Below are positions 11,314 through 23,270 of a DNA stretch of 64,000 bases, piece after piece. The position numbers and the translations under genes were made by a program. The stretch is taken from the NCBI GenBank assembly GCA_023614405.1, contig CM042693.1, positions 334,039,527-334,103,526 of the forward strand. Reading direction: 5' to 3'. The number at the start of each line of letters is the position of its first letter. Positions within the stretch are counted from its first letter, which is position 1. The notes beneath the pieces were generated by a model. That model saw nothing but the letters and a program-made list of their open reading frames with translations, did no database searches and was not told where the DNA came from. Origin of the DNA: Avena insularis. Lineage: Eukaryota; Streptophyta; Magnoliopsida; Poales; Poaceae.

Positions 11314-12395
11314 AGCTACTCAAGATCCTTTATATCCTGAAGGACACCCTAAAAGAATAGAGCAGGATTCCCAACAAGGTGAAGATAGTGGTAGTCCTTG
11401 TAAGAGAAAGAAAAAGAAACATAAGATAGTTGAGGAATCACTTGAACCTGCTGTATATCCTAATAGTATATCTGTCTCTGATGCTAAAACTGAGAGTGGT
11501 AATAATGATGCTCCTGATAAGGAGGAAGGTGAGGAAGAACCTGAGAAGCACACTAAGAACACTAGGTACACAAAGGAATATTTTATTGCTAATAAACATG
11601 GTAAAGAGAGAGAACCTTGGGTGCAGAAACCTATGTTTTTCCAGGTAAGAAACACAGGTCAAAGGAGGAAGAACACTAAAAAAAGTTTTGTGAGTGGATG
11701 AAACCTTTATTTTTGCAAATTCCTTTAACTGATGCTATTAAGTTGCCTCCTTATTCAAAGTATATGAAGGATATTGTCTCTAATAAAAGGAAGATTCCTA
11801 ATGAGGAAATTTCTACTTTGCTTGCTAATTACTCCTTCAATGGTAAGGTTTCAAAGAAACTTGGTGATCCAGGTATACCAACTATTCCTTGCTCTATTAA
11901 GAATAATTATGTCAGAACTGCTTTATGTGATTTGGGAGCTGGAGTTAGTGTTATGCCTTTTTCTCTCTACAAGAGACTCTAGCTAGAAAAGTTGATACCA
12001 ACTGATATATCTTTGCAAATGGCTGATAAGTCAACTACTATTCCTGTTGGTATATGTGAGGATGTTCTTGTTCAAGTTGCTCATAATTGCTTGGTTTTGA
12101 CTGATTTTGTTGTGCTTGAAATGCCTGAAGATGATAATATGTCTATTATTCTTTGGAGACCTTTTCTTAATACTGTAGGTGCTGTGATCAATTGCAATCA
12201 AGGGAAAGTAACTTTTAATATTAGTGACAAAGAGCACACTTTTTATTTCCCTTAGAAGGTTGCTAGAAGCTATTGCCTGAATTCCATTGAAAATATTGAG
12301 AGCATCAAGGTTGGAGAAATATATTGTCCCATTCCACAAGAAATTTTTGAAACTATTATGATTGGGACCATTGCTATCAAGTATGAGGTACCATA
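11314..12395 (+). pseudogene. Gag C-terminus and aspartic protease of the Athila-type element
   Basis: From 11314 the frame carries a lysine- and glutamate-rich linker (KRKKKKHKIVEE). A shift near 11680, in an A-run, leads into the protease region (PLFLQIPLTDAIKLPPYSKYMKDI). The active-site motif reads LCDLGAGVSVMP at about 11925-11957; the family consensus is DLGASVSVMP, so the catalytic Asp is kept but Ser is replaced by Gly. The flap region follows (LQMADKSTTIPVGICEDVLVQV), then IILWRPFLNT where ILGRPFL is expected. In-frame stops lie at 11980-11982 and 12253-12255, and the similarity fades at 12395. The enzyme would cleave the Gag polyprotein, but this copy is broken. Confidence 0.8.
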
Positions 12396-13135
12396 ATCAC
12401 CTTGTGGAATGCAAAGTTTTGCTTCATATAAGATTGTTTTGGTAACAAGACTTGATCAACCTTGTTAACAAAAGGATTTTAATGAACAAAATAATGTTTT
12501 CACTGTGGTTATACTTGCTTTCTTTTACTTTTCTCCTTCCTAGTTTTTTGCTTTAGTTTTAGTTTTGCTAGTTATTTTCTTGTTTGAGTTTCTTAGAGCT
12601 CCTGTAGTTTGGCTTTTGGTTTGCTTTTGCTTCTTCTGAAAAAACTGTTTTTGCGAGAAAATCAATTTTCATACCCTGAAAATTGGCCAAAAATAAAGTT
12701 TTCCGAAAAATCCCAGAAAATTTAAAATAACTTTTTCCTTGAAAAAAGGGGCAGAGAGGCACCAGAGGTGACCCAGGGGGCCACCCCAGGCGACCACACC
12801 TATGGTAGGCACGGGCCCACAACTGGTGGCGCCTAGGGGGGTTTGGCCCACCTGGGCCCCTCCAGGCTGCCTCCTCAAAGCCACCTTCTTTCTCTCTCCC
12901 GAAAAACACCAGAAAACTTGCTCAAGCTCGAGTTCTTGCTCGTGATTTTCGATCTCCTTGCTCATCCCATCTCAAGGGCTAATTTTTGGAGGGTTTTCTC
13001 CTTGGTATGTGCCTCCTCCACTTGTCCAATTAGATTTGTGATTAGTAGATTGTATCTTGAGTATTTTGCTGCTATAGCTGACAGGTTGTTTGAGCTTGCA
13101 TGCTTGTTCTATGCTTGGAAACTTTGTTTTGATGC
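12396..13135. other. Non-coding gap of the Athila-type element where RT and integrase would be expected
   Basis: The position downstream of protease, where autonomous Athila elements encode reverse transcriptase and integrase, is AT-rich non-coding DNA with a GC-rich patch at about 12750-12860. None of the three plus-strand frames shows a YVDD-type or integrase motif. I take this as loss of pol in the family or in this copy. Confidence 0.6.
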
Positions 13136-14314
13136 ATGAGTAGTCCTCTAGCAAGTTCCTATAGTAGTTGCTCATCATTTATCAACTTGGAAATCACTTG
13201 GTTTGATGGTGGTTTAAAATTTCAGAAAAGTGAAGTCATGGACCACCACATATTTGGTGATATATTTGATAGTGATGCACCTAGAAGGGCAAGGCTTCCA
13301 AGGTCATCTAACAGTACTAGACCCTTATACAATGAGGATCTCATCACTCCACGATTTGGTGACGAGGGGGATGAAGGGGATGCGCATCCCTCCACCTTTC
13401 CTTGCCAAACTTTCTTGCGAGCTGCTGGGATTCTTAAAGATTTCATGACTTTGATTTAGAGGGCTGGTCTAACAAGTTTCATGCAGGATGAGAGTGCACA
13501 ATATGATGTGCTTACTAAAACATTTGTGGAGAGTTTATCCTTTACTAACAGCATGTTCAAGCCCTCTGTGTCTTTCAAAATTTATGACAGGGCTCATTCA
13601 ATGTCTTTAAAGAAATTTTGCAGGGCCCTGGGACTTGGTATAGCTGGGTCATCAAAAAAGATTCCAGCTCTTCCCGCTGATTTGTTGGAGCTTTACCGAG
13701 GAATAACCAATGATGATGACCGCAGAGCTCAACGAGGGAAGATAAAGAATATTCAACTTCCAGCCATCAGGTACTTTACCTACTATCTTACCACCAGTGT
13801 TCCTGGTAGGGAGAACACTACTAATATTTCCAATTATCAATTGGCCTTCTTAGCTGCTGCGCTCAACGGTGAGGATAAGTATAATATTGGTTCCCTTATT
13901 GCTCGTCGTTTAGCTGCTAAGGGACCCATTTATGGGGGAATTATTGCTACTCGTATTGCTGCTGCCTTGAATATTGCTGTTGATCGACATGATACAGATT
14001 TGGCACCTCAGAGGCTTGATCTTGCTTCCATGAAGGCGCACCACTTTGTCACCACTAGCTCTACTCTTGATAACTTGGTTTATAGAATGCTGTTTATTGA
14101 CGGGGAAGAGAGAGAGATCCCTCTACCCCAAACCACTTTGTTCAATATTTCTCAGGGACCTTGGTCACGCTTGAAGGTGGAGATGGACAACAATCTGCGC
14201 TCTCTTAACTTCCACGGGCACTATCAGGAGGAAGCACCATCATACGACCCCCCTGCGTATTACACATGGGAGGCCTCGAGCTCGTACCAGCACGAGGGAG
14301 CTTCCTCGACATAG
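13136..14314 (+). pseudogene. Athila ORF-1-like protein (in-frame stop)
   Basis: One frame runs from about 13136 to 14314 with a single TAG at 13457-13459. It starts with an acidic, proline-poor region (DHHIFGDIFDSDAPRR). The core resembles the plant retrotransposon Athila ORF-1 family: FKIYDRAHSMSLKKFCRALGLG, then IRYFTYYLTTSV, then LIARRLAAKGPIYGGIIATRIA. The C-terminus is aromatic and serine-rich (YYTWEASSSYQHEG). The role of this protein is not known; it lies where an env-like ORF would lie. I see no signal peptide or membrane segment, so an envelope role is not supported here. Confidence 0.65.
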
Positions 14315-14372
14315 TACGGAGGTGCATCTACTTGGGCACCATTGGATTGAGCCCCACTAAGGCCAAAAGCCT

Positions 14373-14390
14373 AAGCTTGGGGGGGGGGGG
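14373..14390 (+). promoter_or_regulatory. Internal polypurine-tract-like site
   Basis: AAGCTT followed by a run of twelve G lies just after the Athila ORF-1-like frame. It strongly resembles the terminal polypurine tract AAGCTTGGAGGGAG at about 25056-25069 of the same element, although the real 3' LTR is far away. It could act as a second plus-strand priming site, or be a relic of a former 3' end. Confidence 0.45.
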
Positions 14391-16465
14391 AGGTATACTG
14401 ATGTTACACTCATTTATATATCATGTTCGGTCTGTTTTTTGTATATCAATTGTTTCGCTTTCTTTTTGGTTCTTGTTGCTTCTTTCTCAAAAACACAAAA
14501 ATACCAAAAATATTTCGGTTGTTTCTCTTGGTTTGTTTTTTTGTTTCTGTGCTTTGGTTTGCCTTTAAAGAAAAAATCATAAAACTCTTTGCTTTGTTTT
14601 TATTTGGTTTTTCTTTGTTTACTTATTTCTAAAAAAATCGAAAACACCAAAAATATTTGTTGTTATTCTTTGGTTTTGTGAGTTCTTTGCAGGATTCATC
14701 CATCCACAGTGGATTTTGGTTTCATGTTAATATTCAAGTCACACAAGTGAAGGGCAATAATGAAGATTAAGACAGCTCGAGGTGTGGTAAGAGGCTGGTA
14801 ACAAACTCTATTTGTTTCATTTTTGTACATATACTCATCATTGTGAGCATGCTTAGCCTGTTTGTGTAAGGTGTATGTCATTATGGATGCTTAGTAGTTC
14901 TTGCTTGTCTATGATTAGATCCAGCTTGCTAATAGTTCGTAGCATGTCATATGAATGTTTGCTTGCATTGTTTTATTCATACTTTGGTATGATATTGTGG
15001 TATCCTCCTCTGACCATTCATGTGAATCGACTTGGCACATGCTCATGCATGCATATGACTAATCAATAGTCAGTAAGCCTCGATGATTTATTTTTCCTCG
15101 GAGTTCTTGTATCACTTTCATGCCATAGTTAGTCTTGTTTTGTTGCAAGCATGATTAGTACAGCTATTGCTCTCTGGTTTGTCGCTCCCTCTTAATTGCT
15201 AGACTTCACTTGCACTGAGTATGTGCTCTACCTGTGCTTCCAACTCCCCAAAACCAATATTTCTAGTTGTGTCCACCATACCTACCTATTAGCATCATTT
15301 GCTATTTTAGTGCATATTCCATATGCCGTGTCTTCTTCCAAAATAAAATGTTTGTCTGTTTTGAGAAAGTTAGTTAGTAAAGCTCTCACGAACTTGATGG
15401 CACACTTTATTCCTTGCGCTTAATAATCTTGAACCATTATGACTAGTCCATGAAAGTTATATGCTTGCTTATTATATGCTGGAGTCGAGAACCGTCTTTA
15501 TCACGGGAACGCTTTCAACACCTTTTGGATATCCTATCCAGTTGATACTTTGCTCTTTTGTTTACGGATGTCGATGATGTGAAATAAAAGGGGAGGTTGT
15601 GAGTTCATGGAGTCTATACATTGTGTTAGAGAAACGCCTGGGCCGCTAGCCTAATCCATGCCTAATCATGATGGAAACTTGCAGCATCACCATATTGAGC
15701 ATCTATGAAGCATCCTCAATAAAAATCTATGGATATGGTAAATAAAAAGATTGCTGAGATGCTCATTGTTTGATTGCCTTGTCATTTTGGTTATGGGAAA
15801 ACTCCTGTACCATATGCACGGGGTACCCCCTTGGCAGTTCTCGATGATATGCATGTATTTACAATGACAAGACCTTTCAGGTGACCAAAGTTGAGTAGCA
15901 TGCAGAGCGACCCTCGTACTCAAGGGACTTGGGATTTCCAGCCTATGGTCTGTCAAGCATATGATTCAGAGTGGACCTCACTTTCACCTTAACCACATGA
16001 AGATGCCTATGATAGGGGCAATGTGAGCTCAAAGCTAATGAGTACCTTCCTTTCAGCATTAGGAAGCCTTTCAAACCTTCACAAAATCATTTTCACAATT
16101 TTGTTGAGTCACCACTTATTCTATGAGCACCTTCTTGAGAGCATAGTTGTCATTCTTGTGTTTGTTCCAAAACTTGGTTAATTATGTCATGACTTTGATG
16201 TTGTATCTCTGATATCTTTACCTCCAGTCTTCACTTGAACTTCAGAGGTGCCTTGGCATTCATATTGTGCTCTTAAAACAAAGGCAAGCGAGATACCACT
16301 CTATCATACCTTATTATGAGCATTGCAATGTTGCTTATGTTTATGTTTCATACTACTTATTATTATTGAGTTGGTTTCTCTTCATAGCTTGCAATGACTA
16401 TTGAGTAGACTTAGTTGCATACTCTTTATTATGAATTGTCTAAGCATCTACTCCTGTGCTGAGAA
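14391..16465. other. Long 3' non-coding region of the Athila-type element
   Basis: No open frame longer than about 100 codons and no recognisable domain. It is T-rich near 14420-14700. It ends at 16465, where a Copia element interrupts it; it resumes at 24967 and reaches the polypurine tract at 25055. Confidence 0.6.
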
Positions 16466-18132
16466 TGAAGGGTTTCGCAGCATAGTAAATCAAAATTTTC
16501 TATGGAAGCGAACAGAGGGAAAGCCAAGATCTAATCTAGGAGATGCAAACAACGAGAGAGATTGGATTAGATCTTCATACCCTTGAAGATTACAAATGAA
16601 CGCTCGGAACGTGGGTGATGTAGTCGCTTGCTCCTCCTCCGCGATCCGATCCGATCTAGCACCACAAGTGGCGGTGCCTCCGTGAGATGCACGTGCAGCA
16701 CCTCGATGTCTCCTCCTTCCTCGGACCAGCAAGTATGGTGGAGATGGATTGGATCTGATCTACAACCTGCGTGGTGTATATGGTGGAGAATTTCTGCCAG
16801 GCTTCGCCTACAAACAATCGGGAGGGAGAGAGGAAGGCGGCTAGGGGCTGGAGGGAAGGTGTAAGGGGTTATGTGAGAGGGCGCACCAGCCCTCTATATA
16901 TAGAGGGGGTGGCCAGCTAGCCTCTCCTCCAAGCCTATCTCTAGTTTAAACAATTTAAACTCTCCCTTATCTAGAAATCCTATCTTATCTTATCTCTAGT
17001 TTAAACGATTTAAACTCTCTAGGATCTGGGCCCTATGGGGCCTTGGGCCCCTGGCCCAATGCGTCAGGACACCCCCTCATAGGCCCATGCCCCTCCCGGA
17101 AGGTGGGACCACGGTGGCCCCTTCCGGAAGGTTCTAGAAGCTTCGGTACAATACCGATTAATCCTAACAATTCCGAACTCCAAAAACTGCCTCGCCTTAT
17201 ATGAATCTTATTCTCCGGACCATTCCTAACCTCTCGTGATGTCCCGGATCCCATCCGAGACCCGAACAAACATTCATAAACCAATTATCCAATCTATCCT
17301 AGCGCCGAGACACGTTAAGTGTGTGACCCTGGTTCGAGAATATGCGACATGATCTTCTATCAATAATCAACAGGTCCAGGCACCCATATTGACTCCCACA
17401 CATTCATCGATGATCATATCGGATGAACCACGATGCCAGATTCAATCAATCCCATATATATATTCCCTTCGTCTCGTGATATTTTACTTGCCGAGATTCG
17501 ATCGTCGGTATCGCCATACCTAGTTCAATCTCGTTCACAAAGTACTTTACTCGTTCCGTAATCCGATATCACTTCGATTAACTGCTAACCACATGCTTGC
17601 AAGCGGTGTTGATATCGACACCGAGTGGGCCCAAGTATATCTCTCCGACTTGGGAGGGACAAATCCCATCTCGATACATACAACCCAGATACTTTCCGAT
17701 CACCGAGAGACACCTTTATGATCACCTCTCATAGGATGACGCTTGATGACCTCAAAGCTTTCTTCCGATACCAGGAGTTGCATTATCTCATGGTCTAAGG
17801 AATACAATATTTGACATAGGAAAATCTTCGCAAAGATGAACACAATGACACGATCTAATTGCTTCTTAGTTTGGGTCGTCCATCATATCATTCTCTCAAT
17901 GATATGATCTCATTATCAATTGACAACTCATCTCTATGGTTAGGAAACCTTAACCATCAATGATCAATGAGCTAGTCCATAGAGGCGGACTAGGGACCCG
18001 GAGTTGTTCACAAACCACACAAGTATTAATGTTTCCGCTTAATACAATTCTAGCATGGAATATAAACTTTATCATGAACAAGAATTATAATAATAACATC
18101 TTTATTATTGCCTCTAGGGCATAATTCCAACA
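16466..18132 (-). repeat. 3' LTR of the BARE/Angela-like Copia
   Basis: It runs from TGAAGGGTTTCGC (plus strand) to AATTCCAACA, so on the minus strand it reads TG…CA. A TATA-like TATATATA lies at 16895-16902. It aligns along its length with 23271-24961, but with clusters of small insertions and deletions. Confidence 0.9.
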
Positions 18133-18147
18133 GTCTCCCACTTGCAC
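18133..18147 (-). promoter_or_regulatory. Polypurine tract of the BARE/Angela-like Copia
   Basis: On the minus strand GCAAGTGGGAGAC directly precedes the 3' LTR start TGTTGG. This is the usual plus-strand priming site of the group. Confidence 0.8.
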
Positions 18148-18160
18148 TAGAGTCAATAAT

Positions 18161-21060
18161 CTAGTTTACATTTGGCAACAATCTCACACCCATGGCACTG
18201 AGGTGCTGATCATGTTTTACACGTGGAAGAGGTTTAGTCAATGGATCTGCGACATTCAGATCTGTATGTACTTTGCTAATCTTCAGATCTCCATCTGCTA
18301 TATAATCTCGGATTATATGAAACTTCGGTTGATATGCTTGGTCTTTGGATGATATCTTGGTTCCTTAGCGAGTGCTATGGCGCGTGTTGTCACACAATAT
18401 CTCAGTGGGTCCAATGCACTTGGAACTACGCCAAGCTCGATGATGAAGTTTATGATCCAAACTCCTTCACTTGGCCTTCTGCAGCAGCCATGTATTCCGC
18501 TTCTCTGTAGATCGCGATCACGCTTTGCTTGCAGCTTCTCCTCCACAGCTCCTCCATTCAAAATATACACGATCCGTATCCCGAGATTTACAATCATCCT
18601 TGTCGGTGTCGAAACTAGCATCGACGTAACCTTTTACAACGAGCTGTTCATCACCCCCATAGACTAAGAACATTTCTTTAGTCCTATTTAGGTACCTTAG
18701 GATGTTCTTCACGGCTGTCCAGTGTTCCACTCCTGGATCACTTTGATATCTGCTCGTCAAACTAAGAGCATTGGACACATCCGGTCTAGTACACAGCATG
18801 GCATACATGATGGAACCTATGGCCGAGGCATAAGGCACTTTGCTCATAGCTCCCTATCATTTCATCGTAGCTGGACACCGAGCCTTGCTCAATATCTTAC
18901 GACAACATAGGCCTTTGAACCTTTCAATGCCTTATCCATTCGAACCTTTTGAACTTTATCTAGGTATGTACTCTGGCTTAAAGCTATCAGGCGTCTTTGT
19001 CTATCTCTATAGATCTTGATGCCCAATATATAAGCAGCTTCACCTAGGTCTTTCATTGAAAAACACTTGTTCAAATAACTCTTCACATCGTTAAGCATGT
19101 TGATGTCATTTCCAATAATCAATATGTCATCCACATATAGTACCAGAAATGTCACCGAGCTCCCACTCACTTTATTGTAGATGCAAGTCAGAGCAATTTG
19201 GAACAAATCCAAAGCTCTTGATCACTTGATCAAAACGAAGGTTCCAACTCCGAGATGCTTGCTTCAGTCCATAAATGGAACGCTGAAGTTTGCATACTTT
19301 ATCAGCATCCTTAGGATCGACAAAACCTTCGGGTTGCATCATATACAACTCTTCATCAATGTTGCCATTGAGGAAAGCAGTCTTGACATCCATTTGCCAT
19401 ATTTCATAATCATGAAACGCAGCAATTGCTAATAAAATCCGAATGGACTTAAACATCGCTACGGGAGAGAAAGTCTCATCGTAGTCAACACCTTGAACTT
19501 GTCGAAAACCTTTTGCAACAAGCCGTGCTTTATAGACGGTAACATTACCATCCGCGTCCGTTTTCTTCTTGAAGATCCATTTGCACTCAACGGCCTTTCG
19601 TTCGCTAGGAGGGTCCACCAAAGTCCATACTTGGTTTTCGCTCATGGATCCCAATTTGGATTTCATGGCTTCTAGCCATTTCTCAGAGTCTGGGCTCATC
19701 ATCGCTTCCTCATAGTTCGAGGTTCACCGCCTTCTACTAACAAGACAAAATAAAGGGTTGCTGCACCACTCAGAGGGGCACGCGACCTTGTCGACAAGCA
19801 TGACGCTCAAGAGTAACATCGTCCAAGCTTCATGATCCTTGTCATTAGCTTCCTCTATTGTTGGTGCAAAGGCAATCGAACAATTTCAGGTGCTGCGCTA
19901 CTCTCCAATTCAAGAGAAGGTTCAATAACCTCGTCTAGATCTACTTTCCTCCCACTCACTTCTTTCGAGAGAAACTCCTTCTCAAGAAAGGAACCGTTTT
20001 TTCGACAAACACTTTGCCTTCGGTTCTGTGATAGAAGGTATACCCAATAGTTTCCTTAGGGTATCCTATGAAGACGCATTTCTCGCTTTGGGTTCGAGCT
20101 TGTCCGCATCAACTTCTTGACGAAGCTTCAGATCCCCAAACTTTAAGAAACGACAACTTAGGTTTAGCACCAAACCATAGTTCATACGGTGTCGCCTCAA
20201 CGGATTTAGATGGAGCCCTATTTAAAGTGAATGCAGCGGTTTCTAATGCATAACCCCAAAATGATAACGGCAAATCAAGAGACATCATCGATCGGACCAT
20301 ATCTAATAAGGTTCGATTCGGCTCGACACACCATTGCGTTGTGGTGTTCCGGTGGCGTGAGTTGTGAAACGATTCCACTTGCTTTGAGATGCGTGAGAAA
20401 ATCATAACTCAAATATTCGCCCCACGATCGGATCGTAGAAACTTAATCTTTACTACGATGGTTCTCCACTTCATTCTGAAATTCTTTGAACTTTTCAAAC
20501 GTTTCAGATTTATGTTTCATTAAATAGATATACCCATATCTACTTAAGTCATCGGTAAAAGTGAGAAAATAGCGATATCCACCGCGCGTCGAAACACTCA
20601 TCGGTCCGCATCCATCGGTATGTATGATTTCCAACAAGTCCGTTGCTCGCCCATCATACCGAGAACGGGTTTTGATCATCTTGCCCATGAGGCATGGTTC
20701 GCATGTGTCAAATGATTCAAAATCAAGAGACTCCAAAAGTCCATCGAATGGAGTTTCTTCATGCGCTTTACACCAATATGACCTAGACGACTGCCACAAA
20801 TAAGTAGTATTATCACCACTACTTTGCATCTCTTAGCCTCAATGTTATTGATGTGTGTTTCATCCTTTTCGAGATTTAGAAGAAATAAACCATTCACAAT
20901 AGGTGCATGACCATAAAAGATGTTACTCATATAAATAGAACAACCATTATTCTCTGATTTAAATGAATAACCGTCTTGCAATAAACACGATCCGTAAATA
21001 ATGTTCATGCTCAACGCAGGCACATAATAACATTTATTAAGGTTTAAAACTAACCCAAGG
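18161..21060 (-). pseudogene. Copia pol: integrase, reverse transcriptase and RNase H (many frameshifts)
   Basis: Read on the minus strand. About 21020-20680 is the pre-integrase zinc region (CEPCLMGKM). Integrase follows (IIHTDGCGPMSVSTRGGYRYFLTFTDD) and its C-terminal part at 20405-20109 (MVRSMMSLDLPLSFWGYALETA). The reverse transcriptase spans 19702-18890 with KARLVAKGFRQVQGVDY, MDVKTAFLNG, SIYGLKQASRSW and the catalytic LYVDDILIIGND. RNase H remnants lie at 18847-18313. The last stretch (VHTDLNVADPLTKPLP) ends at a TAG at 18161-18163, just before the polypurine tract. Frames change at least five times, so no polyprotein can be made. Confidence 0.9.
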
Positions 21061-22069
21061 TAAAACTAAGGAGAGCGTGCGACGGCCATCACATCAACTC
21101 TTGATCCGCTACAACGCGCATCGTCACCTCATCCTCGCAAGCCGCCGTCTATTCCGTAGCTCTGCTTCGAGTTACAAATATTAGCAACTCAACCAAGATC
21201 AAATACCTGTGCACTACAACGAGGGCTAGTAAGGAAAACATCAATAACATGTATATCAAATATACCTTTGATGGTGCCAGCCTTCTTGTCCGCTAAGTAC
21301 TTTGGACGATTGCTTCCAAAGTGACCCTTGTCCTTGCAATAGAAGCACTCTGTCCGCTTGGGACCAGACTTGAGCTTCTTCTCAGCAGGGCAACGCGCTT
21401 ACGCCGCCTTTCTTGAAGGGCTTCTTTGCACCTTTACCTTTCTTAAAGGAGGGCTTGTTGACCATCAACACATGATTATCCTTTTGATGTCCACCTCCGC
21501 AGCCTTCAGCTTTGCGTAGAGCTCGGTGATCGTATCTGTGGAACCAATTTGATTATGAGTCACTACAAAACTTTTGTAGCTGGGAGGGAGTGATTGCAGA
21601 ACTCACAATCTTGAGCTCCTCCGAATCTTGCTTTCCGATTGCTCAATGCGTTGAGTGTAGCCCGACATCTTAATGGCGTGCTCACTAACGGAACTCCCTT
21701 CCTCCATCTTGCGCTTAAAGAACTTCTCAAGATCTCATATCTCTCGTAATCGGCCTGAGTCTCAAACATGGTTTTCAGCTCTCGAGAATCTCAAAGGGCC
21801 CGGATAGTTTTCAAAACGATTTTGAAGTTCGGTTCCATAGCAAACAACATGGTGCTCTTAATCACACCATAATCATCTTTGCGCCGATCGATAGACAGCT
21901 TTCTCATCACCAGTAGCTTGCAGGGGTCACCTAACGCTTTCCCAAGGACATAGTCCTTGGTCCGCAACAGAATGATTCTTAGATTATGGAACCATTGGTG
22001 AAGTTAGACCCATTGTTTCTAAGTTTTCTTTCTCAGCAAAAACGTTGAAGTTGAAGTTGACTTGGCCAT
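21061..22069 (-). pseudogene. Copia gag and zinc knuckle (degenerate)
   Basis: The start MAKSTSTSTFLLRKK lies at 22069 on the minus strand, and pieces of a BARE-type gag follow, such as MFETQADYERYEILR at 21769. Near 21300-21370 a zinc knuckle reads CFYCKDKGHFGSNRP, where the last cysteine of CX2CX4HX4C has become arginine. Small deletions break the frame repeatedly. The protein would have formed the particle and bound RNA. Confidence 0.75.
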
Positions 22070-23259
22070 GTGATCTACTATTTGCAAGTACAATTTAGAC
22101 TATGTTCATGATAAATAGTTCAACTTAATCAAATTACTAGATGAACTCCCACTAAATTCAACATCCCTCAAGTTGTTTAGTGAACACGATCCAAATTCAC
22201 CACACCTAATCCGATCATCACGAGAAGAGATGTGGTTTCAATGGTGGACAACGAAGTGTCGATCATATCATTCATATGACTCATGCTTAACCTTTCGGTT
22301 CTTGTGTTCCGAGGCCATGTCCGTACATGCTAGGCGTCAAGTTAGACCCAAGTATTTCCGCTGCAAAAACTGGCTTGCACCCGTTGTATGTGAGCGTAGA
22401 GTCTATAGCACCCGATCATCACGTGATGGTTGGACACGACGAACTTTCGCAACGGTGCATACATGGGGAGAACACAGTTTTATCTTGATCTTTAAGTGAG
22501 GAATCATCTTATAATGCTACCGTCGCGATCTAAGCATAATAAGATACATAAAAGGATAAACATCACATGCATATAACTTTATGTGACATGGTATAGCCAA
22601 TCTTCGCAATGATCTCCATCTTGTGCGTTCGGCATGATCTCCATCACTTCACCATGATTGCCTCCACCACGAATAGCAACTACAACTATTGCTAACTACT
22701 TAGCGATAAAGTAAAGCTATTACATGGCGATAAGAAGTTGACTGCAGGTCATACACAATTATAAAGACAACCATATGGCTCCTGCCGGTTGTGTACTCAT
22801 CGACATGCAAGTCGTGAAACATTACAAAACATGATCATCGACAATATACACATCACATCTTGGGCCATACCATATCACGAAAAACACTCCTGCAAAAACA
22901 AGTTAGACGCCTCTACTTTGTTGTTGCATGTTTTACGTGGCTCATGGGAGTAGATGCTAAGAACGATTCTTACCTACGGAAAGCCACAACGGTGATATTA
23001 TGGTTGCCAAACTCCGTGTTAATCCCATGACAACTATAGTGAGAGAAACCGACATCCACCACCGCATGTGTGGTACAAGCCACACGTCAAGTGGAGTCGG
23101 TCTCATGAACGACGTCGCGTAAGGTTGGCCCGGACCGCTTCAATCTCACTATCCCGCGTCATAAGAAGAACACAAACAAGAGGCTTGCAATAGAAAACAT
23201 CAACGCCCGCAACAACCATGTTGCGTTCTACTCGTGAATCACATCTACGCATAGATCTA
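22070..23259 (-). other. Untranslated leader of the BARE/Angela-like Copia
   Basis: About 1.2 kb between primer site and gag ATG without coding potential, as expected for BARE-type elements, which have a long leader containing packaging and dimerisation signals. I cannot identify these signals by eye. Confidence 0.6.
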
Positions 23260-23270
23260 GCTCGATACCA
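23260..23270 (-). promoter_or_regulatory. Primer binding site, tRNA-iMet type
   Basis: On the minus strand TGGTATCGAGC follows the 5' LTR. The canonical Copia site is TGGTATCAGAGC, so one base is missing. Confidence 0.8.

Noticed and set aside
13136..14314. Envelope protein interpretation of the downstream Athila ORF
   Set aside because: No signal peptide, membrane segment or cleavage site is visible; the match is to Athila ORF-1-like sequences instead.
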